Positions 1 through 11,200 of a stretch of 64,000 nucleotides of DNA are shown piece by piece. A program made the translations under genes and the position numbers. The stretch comes from Gymnorhina tibicen. Taxonomy: Eukaryota > Chordata > Aves > Passeriformes > Artamidae. The stretch lies in the NCBI GenBank assembly GCA_013399875.1, contig VXAZ01005694.1:2241441-2305440 (forward strand), in the 5' to 3' direction. Each line of letters begins with the position of its first letter. Positions within the stretch are counted from its first letter, which is position 1. Below the pieces are notes generated by a model. The model saw only the letters and a list, made by a program, of their open reading frames with translations. It was not told the origin of the DNA and did not search any database.

Positions 1-2194
1 TTCGTTAGTATCGGCACAAAACAGCTCACACATAAAACTTCAAAAGCCAGCAGCAGCACATGGGCATCAAGTTAGAGGCTGATCCAGAGATCCTCAAGTC
101 TAAGGGAATGCATTAGTCACTACTACAACAAACAGGAAAGCATCCCTTGGGATCCCTGTTTCTCGTTTCCTCTTTTATTCTGGGCTTGCTAGAATAACTC
201 TGATACAGCCCAATAAATCCTGGTCTCCTAGAAAATACCTGTATGTTTTTTCTCTGAGGATGAAATGATGAGATAAAAGCTCTGGCTCTCAAAATAAGAT
301 GCAGAGCACAATGCAAAAAAAAAAAAAAAAAAGAAATTTACTTCAGCTGGTGCTAGTTCACACTCAGTGGTTAAATATGAATGCCTCATTGCCAATTAAG
401 GATTGATTTAAAAAGGCACCCACTCTCTCATGCTTTTTTTACAGCAGTGGAGAGAGGTGCAGTGCAGAGCTGAAGCTTTTTGTGTGCTCCAAATCATCCC
501 CTGTAGCTGCTTGTGTGTTCCTGTGTGCAAGAGGGGAGCCTGAGCAGGCTTTCCTGGGTTGAAGGGAGCTGTTGTGATTATTCCACCATTGCTATGCTGG
601 CTTTACTCCCGAGCTCATCTCTGTGTTGGGGCATTATTTGTGGTGCAGCGTGCTGGGAGATCAGGCCCTGGGGTTAAAGCCTGCTTGGGACTCGAAGAAA
701 TCCGCTGGAAGCTGTAGGTAAGGCTCTGCACACCAGAAATAAGTAGTGTATTCTGGTCAGCGGAGGAGGCCATTTATTGCATTAAATAAATCTCTCTTAG
801 GTGAACCCTTGGTGGTGGAGCTGCCTAACGTGGCTCATGTAGCAGCTCTCTGACAAAGTGCTCTGTCAGTTTTGGGAGCCATCTACTTCGATTTGGATGG
901 CTTGGTGTTCAGGCTGCTCCTCAGCATCCATGTGCTCTCCATGTGGGATTGCTGCCACCCGTTGCTTCCAGGATGGCACAAGCGTCAGGGGTGCTTGCAA
1001 GGGCAGTGCACGATCTCCTGTGGCATCATCGAGCAGCAGCACCACCAGGGAGGGCAGAGGATTCCTCTGGCTTGTCAGGCTCTGGCCTGCTCTTCTGGAG
1101 GAGCTGAATCCAAGGAGGGGGAACCGTGACACCTTCCTGAAGTTCCGACACCTATTTCTCTTCAGCAGGTTTGGCACTAGGTGTCTCGCCCTTCGCCCCA
1201 GGGCCTGGCAGGGAAGACTGTACTAGTTTGAAAGCAAACTAGTGAGAGAGTCTAAGTCAGAAATACAATTTAATAGGAAAAATAAAATAAATGCAGTAGC
1301 GCAAACAAAAAAAACAACCCACTGACAAGGTCAGAGCACAAACCTGACCCCCTGATAATCGGGGGGTTGGTAACAGTCCAATGAGATGGTGACTGCAGTC
1401 CTCCTGGAGTGATGGTTCTGTTGAAAAGTCTGGTCTTCCTCTGAAGGTCCAGCAGTGTGGTAGGAGGGTCTGGTCTTCCTCGGAAAATCCAGCAGTGTAG
1501 CTCTTGTCCTCTGGGGTCCCAGTAGGTAAGTCTGCCTCTGCTGTTTTAGGCCCCAGATTTTATCCTGGTGGGAATGCTTGGTTCCTTCCCCCTGGGCGGA
1601 GCATCTCACAATGGGATGGTCAGTCATAGGGCAAGGCACTGATGGGCCCATTAACAGGAGATAGTCCAGGTTCGGGTTACCTCTGAGTCATAGGGCAAGG
1701 CATTGTTGGGCCCATTGACAGGAGATAGTCCAGAGGGAGGAGGCAAGGAACATTGCTGTACTGGGTCTCAACAGCTCATGGTAATAGAATACATTGTAAC
1801 CCAGGACAAAGACAAATAGGTGTCTGCAGAAAGCAATTTATTTCACTTTGCCAACAACAGAAGGAACTCGGACGCTATCTAAAACCAAATCTGTACGTCT
1901 GAAGTTAGGTGGGACCAATTCAAGTCAAAGCACAGTGGCTGAGACCAGCAGAACTCAGGGTTTCTCCCTGCTGACCAATGTCCTGGGCAGAATGTCCAAG
2001 AGCAGCACTGTCTCCTGCCTTACTGCTTGTCTGGCTCGAGTCTGGGGATGAAACAGAGCCACTGTTGGAAGACTGGCTTAGAGAAATACAGGGGGATTTG
2101 TGCTCAGAGAGATGGAGCTTTGCCTGTCTGAAGAAGCAACCAGTTCTGCGGACTTTGCATTGCTAAGGTTGATTTTTCTTTTTTTGGCCTTTAG
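1..2194 (+). other. Intron 1 (3' part) of CACNA2D4
   Basis: No coding exon could be supported. The signal-peptide exon, expected to end two bases into a codon, was searched for and not found. The stretch holds an 18-A run at 315-332 and a solo LTR at 1219-1808. The rest looks unique. Confidence 0.7.
1219..1808 (-). mobile_element. Solo ERV LTR (ERVL-like), 590 bp, with perfect 5-bp target duplication
   Basis: The element reads TGTACTAG...CCAGGACA on the plus strand, and the same pentamer AAGAC flanks it at 1214-1218 and 1809-1813. Read on the minus strand it starts TGTCCTGGGTT, a start I associate with songbird LTRs, so minus orientation is inferred. It carries two internal tandem duplications: 33-bp copies at 1428-1460 and 1468-1500, and 48-bp copies at 1622-1669 and 1686-1733. 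No gag, pol or env sequence adjoins it. A five-base duplication fits the ERVL class. It lies antisense to the host gene in intron 1. Confidence 0.85.
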
Positions 2195-2276
2195 GGTGAA
2201 GTCCTGGGCAGATGCCTTTGGTGGGGAGCTGTACTCCATTGTGACTAAGTACTCAGGCTCTCTCCTGCTGCAGAAG
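2195..2276 (+). CDS. CACNA2D4: CACNA2D4 exon 2
   Basis: This 82-bp exon begins with one base completing a codon from the unseen first exon, then encodes [20 protein letters not shown] followed by GSLLLQK. It is the first conserved segment after the signal peptide in alpha2delta proteins. The acceptor follows a T-rich tract ending ttag, and the donor is AAG|gtaggc. It ends in phase 0. The first base is the least certain point, because the preceding exon is not available to confirm the join. Confidence 0.9.
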
Positions 2277-5200
2277 GTAGGCAAAATCTGTGAGGGTTCC
2301 CTTTGCTTCCTGTCACCTCCCCATGCAGCCTTCCATGGTTCTCCCCAGGGTGGAGGAAAGAAAAAGATGCTGGTGTGCAGCTGTCCTTTAAAAAATCACG
2401 GAGCTCCCTGTCCATAAGCATGGGCAGATGCCCTGTGGCCACTGTGCATGAACTGGAGAGGGACATCCATTCGGTGCCTTCCCTGCTTTTGTCAGCCATT
2501 GCTGCACACCGCCTTAATTGCACCATTTTTTGTTAAAAATGCTTTTTAACAGCACTCCTCATGTTTCCATTCTCGTGATCACTTCCTGCTCTCCTGTACT
2601 GACCCTTCACTCCTCCTTCCCTAAGTCCCTCTGCTGCTCATCACTGCCCTGCTCATTGTCACCCCATCGTCCCCTCCTGCAGCTCTCCAGCTGACACTGA
2701 TTTCTTTTTGCTCTCTCATCTGTATTCAGCCAGTTGTTTATCAGTTCTTTGAATTTTGCCCTTAAGACCCTGCTTCAGGCAGGTGCCCTGGAAGCCAGAG
2801 GTGCAGAGCTCTGCTTGGCTTGATCACCAGACAGGCACTGTGCCAGTAAGCTCTCTACCAGCATTCAGGGGTGTGGCTCCAGGGGCTTTCAACAAGTGGT
2901 GCCTTTGGCAGCTGGAGAGAAGCTTCCTGGAGTGGGTGGTGAATGGCTGCTCCTCTTTCAGCCTTGGGGGTCTCTGCCCTGCCCCTCCCGAGTGCTGCTC
3001 TGGGGGACTGGTGGCTGCTGATTGCATCCAAAGGAATGCAGACTCCCCTCTGTGGCCATCCAGTTCTTTTTTCTTTACTCCCTCTCTGATTCTTCAGTAC
3101 AAGCCCTGAGTTGTCCCTCACACCTTCTGTCCTCANCTTGTTCTTTGCCCTCTAAGTTACGGGAATTCCTTTAATCAATTCCCCCCCTTAATCTAAACTA
3201 CTGAAATTCCTCTAATCTAAACTACCGAAACTCCTCTAATCTAAACTACCGAAACCCCTTTCAGCAACCCCCCTAATCTAAACTACTGAAATTCCTTTAA
3301 GCAATTCTTCTCCCTTTTATTCTTTGCTTTTTGCTGTTTTAATGAACAAAAAGTCTTTCTCATCTATTTCACTCACATCAGCAGTTACATCAATTACGTC
3401 CCGGTGCAGAACAAAGGAGTTGGATATCGTTTTCCTTGCCTTGCTGCTAAGCCCTGTTTCCCTGTCCCCAGTGCTGCTTTTTGCCTGGAGTAAGGGATCA
3501 CCTCCTGCAGCACTAACTTTGCTGGGTTTGGCCAAGACAGGCATTCAGCATCCATCACCAAGGTCTGTGCTGGTCATCAGCTCCTCCTGGGAGGAAAGAG
3601 TCACCTTGCAATAAAAAGCAGCCAGCACTGATAAAGGTGCTTCATGCACTAACCATGAGGCAGCTGCAGCAGGATGTAGGTGCAGGCAAAAGTTTGGCTT
3701 TTAGCCGTTTTGGTGATGCTTCTGCATTGCCTGTTGTCCCCTGGGGTCCCCAAGCCATAGCTGGCAGAGGCGAAGTGACACGTGAGCATCTCTGGTGAGT
3801 GCTGGAGCTCTGGGTGGGGGGGGAAAGATGCAGATTTGGGTTATTTGATAGTCAGGCATCCTTCTGATGCTACGTAGGTGTGGGCCAGCACGGCCAGCCT
3901 GCACTGCTTCAGATTCAGGGAGCTCGCTTTCCTTGAGGCCCAAGAGTCAGTGGCACCGAGTGGGGACGGGGAGCTGGGGCGAGCCTGAGAACAGCAGTGC
4001 TGTGAAAGCTGCCAGTGCAGGCCAGGAATGGCACGTGTGGCACTGGGGTGAGTGCCACCACAGCTGTGCCGTGCTGCCCCTCGGCACGTGTTGCACCAGA
4101 TCACTTCATCTGCCTCTGCCCCGCTCTGTGTTCTGTCCCTTAGGATCCTGACCCCTTTGGGATGGGGGTTAAATAAGACCTGCAGGTGCTCGTACAGTGC
4201 CACTAAGAATTAGAGTTGCAGCAACTTGTTCTTAAGCAAAAACTGACAACTCTTACCAGCCATTGGTGTGATTCACTGGAAGCAAAGCAAGCTCAATTTC
4301 TGATGAAAAAGAAGCCTGAATGTAACCAAATCCAATCTCGTATTCATGTCAAGAGGAACTAAGGCAGAGATGTATTTTCCTGATGGTGTGGCAGCCTTAT
4401 AAGATAATACCACTTGCCTGCCCAGTCCTCACACAGTTTTGTTCTTGAAGGGGGGAAGGTGTCTGATTTGCTCTTGCGTGTGTCGAGGCCTGGGCGCAGT
4501 CTCTGGAGACCCTTGAGCTGGACACAGTGTCACCTGTGACTCAGAAGGAAAATGTCACTTGGAGCAGGGGGTACAGATGAGCTTTGTCCAGCCTTGCTCT
4601 GTAATAAACACTCCAGCAAAGAATTGTCTTCTCAATTCACGCTGTGTTGTGTTGTGCCCTGCCCTGACTTGAGCAGTTCAAGCAGCTCAAGTCTGCCTTT
4701 CAACCCCACTTTCTCGAGCCTTTTTGTCTCCTCTTATTTCCCTGGGAAATAATGAAACAGGAGAACCAGCCAGCCCTCACTTCTGCAGTCCTTCTCAAGG
4801 GCTCCCACTGCATCCCTGGCGCCTCCAGCACTACAAGTGGATGCAGACACATCTTGACTATTAGGCGACGTTTTCATGCACCCTGGCTGACCCCAAACAT
4901 CTTTATGTGGATCACCTCGTTGGCACAGATTGTGGGCGTGCCAGGCCTGGGCAGCCAAGTGCCACCAAAGTGTGGAAATCAAACACAGGGGTTTGCCTGT
5001 GCCCCAGGCACATTTCTCTTTTTTAGGCTGTTACCTGTTTTTCACATCGAGTATTTCTCTGCATGCGTGGGTGTGCCCAGACCAGCAGAAGGGTGGGGAG
5101 CACAGTGCAGAGGTCCAGGTGATTCTTTTCTCAGAGCTTGTTAAGTCAGCAGGTGTTTTGTCTTTGGGGAAATGCAGAAGGTGCTGTTACCTCAGTTCAG

Positions 5201-8200
5201 ATCTTATTTCATGTCTCCCTTGTGCCTTATAGTCTTGAAGTAACCTGCTTGTTGCTTTGAGAGTCATAATTTTTCAGTTACTGAAAGCTTTGCATGTAAA
5301 CCTTGTCTTTAATACTTACATAAACTTTCTTTTGTGGTTTTGAGTTTGCTTCATTTTCTTTGGACTTGTTTGTTTCCTCCAGAAGAACCCTAATATCATA
5401 TTGCAAACCCAAGTAGCTGGCTTTCCACGAGGTTTTATTGTTCCCAGAGAGCTGGTGAGCTCACAGACGTCCCTTGAATCCCCAAGGGCAGGCTTTTACC
5501 CTGCATCAGAGAGCTTTGCCCTGCAGTTACTGGAAAGCCCAAAAAACGTGGCAAAGAACAGACAAACTTGAGAAGTTCAGTCAAGACATTTTCCTGGGTG
5601 AAGATGCAAGGAATGTCTTTCACACTCTTAATTTAGTTCCACTAGCAGTGAGTAATGCAGCACTGTGTACTTCAATAGGCTGAATTTTATGGAGGTGGGG
5701 ACAAGAATATATTTTCGGTGACATATCTCTGTTCACAGATAAAACTCGGGATACTGAATTCTGGATATTCTACTTTTAAATCACCACCCCCGTCACTGCA
5801 GAAGGGGAATCTTAATGAATTGCTCCTGCTGTTTTAAGGGAATGCTAAGTGCTACATGAATAAGAAAAGATTTTCTGTTAGAGCTGAGCTAACTTTCTGG
5901 CCTCCTTTCAACATCGGATCCTTTCAGTTCTCCCAAGCCTGATTCCTGTTCTGTAACTTACAATGATCTGATGGCCTGAACCCTGAGCACGGGTTGTATG
6001 GGATAATCTTGGCCAGCTACAAGCACCTGAGCTGACTTTCAGCCACTTTCAGGTTGACAGCATTGGAATCACAACTCTGTTGCCCACCATTAGGAGATCT
6101 TGGATGGATAGTCATCAATGGCCAGAGATTTCGGTGGCAGGAATACAGGCATGTAGTGGTTTGCTGGTTCATTTGTAGGAAAAAAGCTCAAGTAGGATTT
6201 GAGCTCAAACCTGGTATATTCCTTAGCGAACTGGAACTTTGCAGGAAGTTTTTCTGATGGTGTTCTGGGTTGGGGTTTGGTTTTGGGTTTTTTTTCCAGC
6301 TCTGGCTAGAGCTCAGGGTTGAGATGTGTCAGACTGCTTGTGATTTCTCATGATTACTTTTACCCCAGTAACATCAACTTGTGAGTGTGTCAAAAGTGCA
6401 TTAAAATAAATTAATTGAGAGGGGAGCAAAGCCCTGTTGCTTTTAATTGCAGCTGTGACCCAAGGTAACTGGGGTCACTTTGTTAGCGTTCCCAGGAGAG
6501 ATTACCCTCCTCCCCCCGAGCCGGGCCTGATTAAAGCCCAGCCTGGCAGAGATCACTTCTCTCCCGGCGGAGCCGTGACATGGAGCTAAGTGGGACAGAC
6601 ACCAGCTGGGATGTGCTGCGCTCTCGTCACCAGCCGGGGACCTCGGTCGGGGGTTGTGGCTGCACGTTCCTCTTTTGGCAGCGTGGTTACCCCAACCTTC
6701 CTGCTCAACCCCTTCTGCTGCTGCTGCTTCCCCGCCTGCCTGTCCCAGCTCCCCAGCCCCAGCGGAGGGGATGTGAGGCCTGGCGATTTTAATCCAGTAA
6801 AACCCTCGCTGTTAATCATGCCAGACAGAGCGAGCAGCCTCCCTGCCATGCCTGCTGCAGGCTGGATGCTGCTGCTATTTCTGTCTGACCTCCTCTGCCT
6901 GCCCCATCCCCAAGGCATTTCTTCCTCTGCCTGCGCTCAGCCGCCCTACCGGATGGTCAAGGAGCTCCTTGAGCAAAAGGGGCTCCGCTTTCTCACCCTA
7001 AAGACGTGCAAAGTCCTTTCCCTGCTGCTCCCCTCTAATTCAAAAGTGTCACCAGAGCCCCTGCCATCTCCTTGCCCTTTCCACCACCTTGTTTTTCCCC
7101 AGCACAAGAAGCCCAGCCCTGGCTGAGATTGCTGCTGTGATGCTAACGCAACGTGAAGACGGAGGGGGGCTGTACACACTGCAGGCAAAACTGATGATGA
7201 GGGACTAGGGAATTGCAATTGGTTGCCTTTGTTTCCACACAGCTCAGGAGATAAGGCTCTGTCTTTTCTGAAATAAGTTAATCATCCTGTGTCCTTTTGC
7301 AGGTTTTTTTACTCCTTGTTTCTGGCTATCTCTGTTAGCCGTAGGATTTTTTTTGGAAAGGAGAAGTAAAGGCCATTGTATCCAGTCTTAAAAGGGCAGA
7401 TTTAAGGAGGCAGGTTATGGTTACACAGTTTAGATGTACTCTTTGGCTTTTTTTAATTCCTAGGTTATATGAAACATGGTGAGAATGATCTGGTTATCTA
7501 TAAGCTGTCAGATCCAGATCCTCCTAATTACAGCATCTCTCCCCATGGAGGCAGTACCAAGTAGCCATGCTCATGATTCCTGGTTTCTGGGAATTGCTTG
7601 GCCTAACTTGTGCTCCTGGGTGCCCAGTAAGTAGCATCATAAGTGTCTATCTCAGCTTTCCTTGGTAGTTTCCCACGTGGGCCCTGAGCAGACCCTCCTT
7701 GCTGGAGAGCTGGCAATTTCCCTCCCAGAGGCGGTGGCGCTGGGGCGGGGCAGCGCGGGCACTGCCAGGGCACCTCTCCAGCGGTGCCCCGGAGCCCGTG
7801 GGGCGTGGGAAGAGCTGCACTGGCAGCGTGTGGCTCCGTTCCCTCGCTCTGCCCTCTGCCCTAGGCGAACTGGAGGTGCCTGATGCGTTCGGTGCTGGTG
7901 TGGATGTCGTCACAGGGTGTGGTTTGGGTTTTTAAAAGCTGGCCTTCTGCTTCTCTCTCTAATTTGTGGGCACCGATAGCTTCAGGTGCATTGCTGCTCT
8001 CAACAGCCACGAGCTCACAGGCGGATCAGTTGTTTTTTACTTGGTCAAAGTGCTTTGAGTTATGGCCACCGATCTGCACGCCCTGAATTACGGGGTGGGA
8101 AAGGGGGAAAGGCAAAGATGGAAGAAGGTGATAAAATCAGAGCAGTTGTTCCAGCACACCCTCCCTCCCAAAGACAATACCCAGCTATCGATAATAGATT

Positions 8201-11200
8201 AAGGTTCTCCTTAAGAACCTCCTGCTCAGCAGGATTTTCTTCTTTCCCTTGGGTAGAAGTACAAAGATGTGGAGCCAACTCTGAAAATCAAGGAGGTGGA
8301 TGGCTTGGAGCTGGTGAAGAAGTTCTCGGAGCAGATGGAGAGCATGCTCCGCAGGAAGGTCGAAGCTGTTGAGGTATGACCACTGGGGTTTGGGGCTTTG
8401 GGAAGGAATTAGTGTCCTGCCAGCCCCAGAGCAGCAGGCACAGGCCTCCTGCCTGCACCAGGAGTGTGTGGGCGCAGGGGTTGCGTGAGGACTTCCCTGC
8501 CCAAGCAAGAGCCTGCTGGTGCAGCTGGCTGCTCGCTCTGAGCTTTAAGCAGACACTGGTGGGAGGATGTGGGCGTTCAGACAAGGGGATGCTGGCTTCT
8601 CCCTCTGCTCAAATTAGAAAATAAGATAAAAACAAAGTCTAGGAATAAATATGAGGGAGCGAACACTCTTTTAGGAGACAAGCTGTTTAAAGAGAGGGGG
8701 AAGAAAACCTCTCAAAAGTGAAAAATCGAGTTCATCCTTCCGTAATGCGCTCTGGCCGCTGAAGACTAGGGGCTTGTTTCAGCTGCGTGTGTGGCTCAAG
8801 GGGAATTTCTGCACCTCCTGAACACAAGCTGCAAGGAAGGTGTTTGGATTTCCAGCTGTGTACATGGGGAAGTGTGGAGGAGGTGGCAAGAGGTCTGTAG
8901 CTGTTGCTGTGCGGGAGATCAGAGCAGGTAATCGTTCTGGCCTCTCTTGCTTCCTGCATCTAAGGATTTATCATATTCCCGTGTATTTACCTACTATGAA
9001 AAGCATATTTCTGTAGTCACAGAGCCTTGACTGTTTAAGGTTTCTAATGTGGAAAAGTCATCCAGAAACACATCATTTGAATCTCCAAGTGTAATGTGGG
9101 CATATTTAGTCCCAGAGCTTTGGCCCATAACATTAAACTCTTAGCCAGACTTTTCCAGTGTTTGGATTGCCTTACCCTTTGTGAAGGAGCAAAACGTAGT
9201 TTTGCTGAGACTGTTGCTGATTGTGCAACCCTGAAAACACGTTCGTGCTCAGCTGGATCCCTTCCCAGTCTGTGCCAATTGAGAATTAGTGCCCTGAAGC
9301 ATCATACTGGAGAAAACTGGCAGATTTTATTGCCTTCCATAAATGGTAAGAGCTTATAAATGGCCACAGCATCGCCGAGCCCTTTGCGAAACCCAGTCAT
9401 GGTCTTTGTCTCGGTAACAATACCAGACTGAGGCTCCCACAAGGCCTTTCCCTTTGATGAGATGCTGACATCAAGCTGGGGCTGAAATGCCTTCCCCGTG
9501 GCTTTTTGGAAGGGTTCATGGAAAATGAAATTAAATCTGTCTGTTGTTTCTGTAAACGGACCTGTTTCTGTTTGTGTATGTCCTGTGATACTTAAAATTG
9601 GTCAGGGGCCTAGTAGGGACTCTGGAGTAAGTAGGTGTGAATACACTTGGCAGTAAATAGCTGCAAATAATGCACCTTCCAAGCTGTGAAACTGCAGCAC
9701 AGAACAACAGGTCAGCAGGAAAGGAGGGAAAGAGGGGAGTTTATAAACCCAGGCTTGGTCGTGGTGAAGGAGGCAGTCGCTGATGCAGCTGGAAGAACTT
9801 CTGGAGGGCTTTGCCCCAGCACCCGCTCACCTTCCCTCCTGTGTGCTTGCTTTAGAGGTTGGTGGAAGCAGCAGAAGATGCAGATCTGAACCACGAGTAC
9901 AACTCCTCGCTGGAGGTGAGTTTCTCCTGGGCAGTGACAAAACGTGGCACACGGAGAACAGGCACAGCCCAGAACCCACCCCCCTCAGGGTCCTGGGCAG
10001 GTCAGGAGTCGCCTTGTCCTCAGGACACTCAGCTTGTCTGCAAGTGAGAGACATCCCTGGCAGATCCCAAACACAGGAACGCCAAGCAGATTAGTCCCTC
10101 TGGCTCTGGGAGGGGAAGGATTTGGGAAGACATTGGGCTGCATGATATTATTGGCATTACTTTCACTGCACAGCCAGCACTGTCGTTAGGTGATGTTTTA
10201 GTGCGAATTAGCTGGCACTTTGTGGGTTACTTGACTGGAAAATGAGCTAAAAATTGAGTGTGAATGAACAATGAGGAGGATGCTGTTACAAATACCCACA
10301 GCAATCCGTTAATCCAGATGAACTGAGTTTCTCACCATCTTTCTTAACAGCTCCCATCATCGTGTCTGTACCAGACAGACACCCACTCATCAGGACTTCC
10401 CTTGAGGTGAAAGTTTGGTGCTGTCCAAGCAATTTGGATAATTGGCTTTCTGTTAATAACTGTTTGTTGTGGCCAAGCTATGGGATTATTGGTGGTGAGG
10501 GGAGCTGGAGGGGAAAGGCTGTGGAGGGGAGTCCTCTGTCCACAGCACAAGCACAGACAGCTTAGCAGAAGGACAGGCTACCCCTGCAAGTACGTGTCTC
10601 AGTGCTGAGAAAGGCTGGGGATGAAAACACTCCTTGAAATCAAGCTAGTTACTAATTTCATGTCACCTTTTTTTTTTTTTTTCCCCCCTCCTTTTTTTAA
10701 AAGACGCCTGTTAGTCATGCTGGTTGGGTCAGCTGCATTCGCAGTAAGGGTCATGGGTGAGTTGAGGTGCATGACTCTGTGTTTGCACACTCCGTTTGCA
10801 CCCTCTGAGTGCTGTTAGTGCTTGAACATAAATCCTTACGTAACCTCTGGCTCACATAAAGTCAGCAAAAACATCTTAAAAGCGTGGGTTACCCAAGGAC
10901 AAAGAGTGCCCTGAATGTACTGAAGTGACTGTAGATGGTAAATCCCCAGTGACCTTCATGGGGGGGTGGGAGGGACACACTGCATTGTCTTTGAGCACCT
11001 TCTGCTTGATCCTTTGCTCCCGATGAGCGCCTGCTGCTTGGAGTGGCAGGGTGAGGGGATAATCCCGGCTGGATGTCCATCAGGAGTTAACTCAGTAAGC
11101 GACAGCTGCAGAGACAGGGCGGGTGAGGTCGGCATCGGCGCGTCCTGTGGTAAACCTGGGAGCCAGACCCAGTGAGACGCTTCACCTTTCCAGCTAATCC

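Larger units (their letters stand above)
2277..8256 (+). other. Intron 2 of CACNA2D4
   Basis: This 6.0-kb intron holds the minisatellite at 3161-3314, one ambiguous base at 3136, and an AT-to-GC transition at 6400-6600 with an inverted GTGACC/GGTCAC pair. Open frames inside it are Pro/Ser/Leu-rich and resemble no protein family. No exon was recognised. Confidence 0.7.

Noticed and set aside
315..332. 18-A run considered as the tail of a processed retrocopy
   Set aside because: The upstream sequence resembles no known transcript, and no target duplication was found.
582..720. Short ATG frame with a hydrophobic start followed by a GTAAGG donor, considered as the signal-peptide exon
   Set aside because: The frame hits a stop (TAA, about 675) well before the donor and shows no similarity to the expected segment before VKSWAD.
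3189..3298. CTAA-containing array considered as interstitial telomere repeat
   Set aside because: The unit is about 24 bp and lacks consecutive CCCTAA hexamers.
6590..7126. 178-codon Pro/Ser/Cys-rich frame in intron 2, considered as an alternative first exon
   Set aside because: A short hydrophobic stretch looks faintly signal-like, but no donor gives a phase-2 join to exon 2 with family-like sequence.
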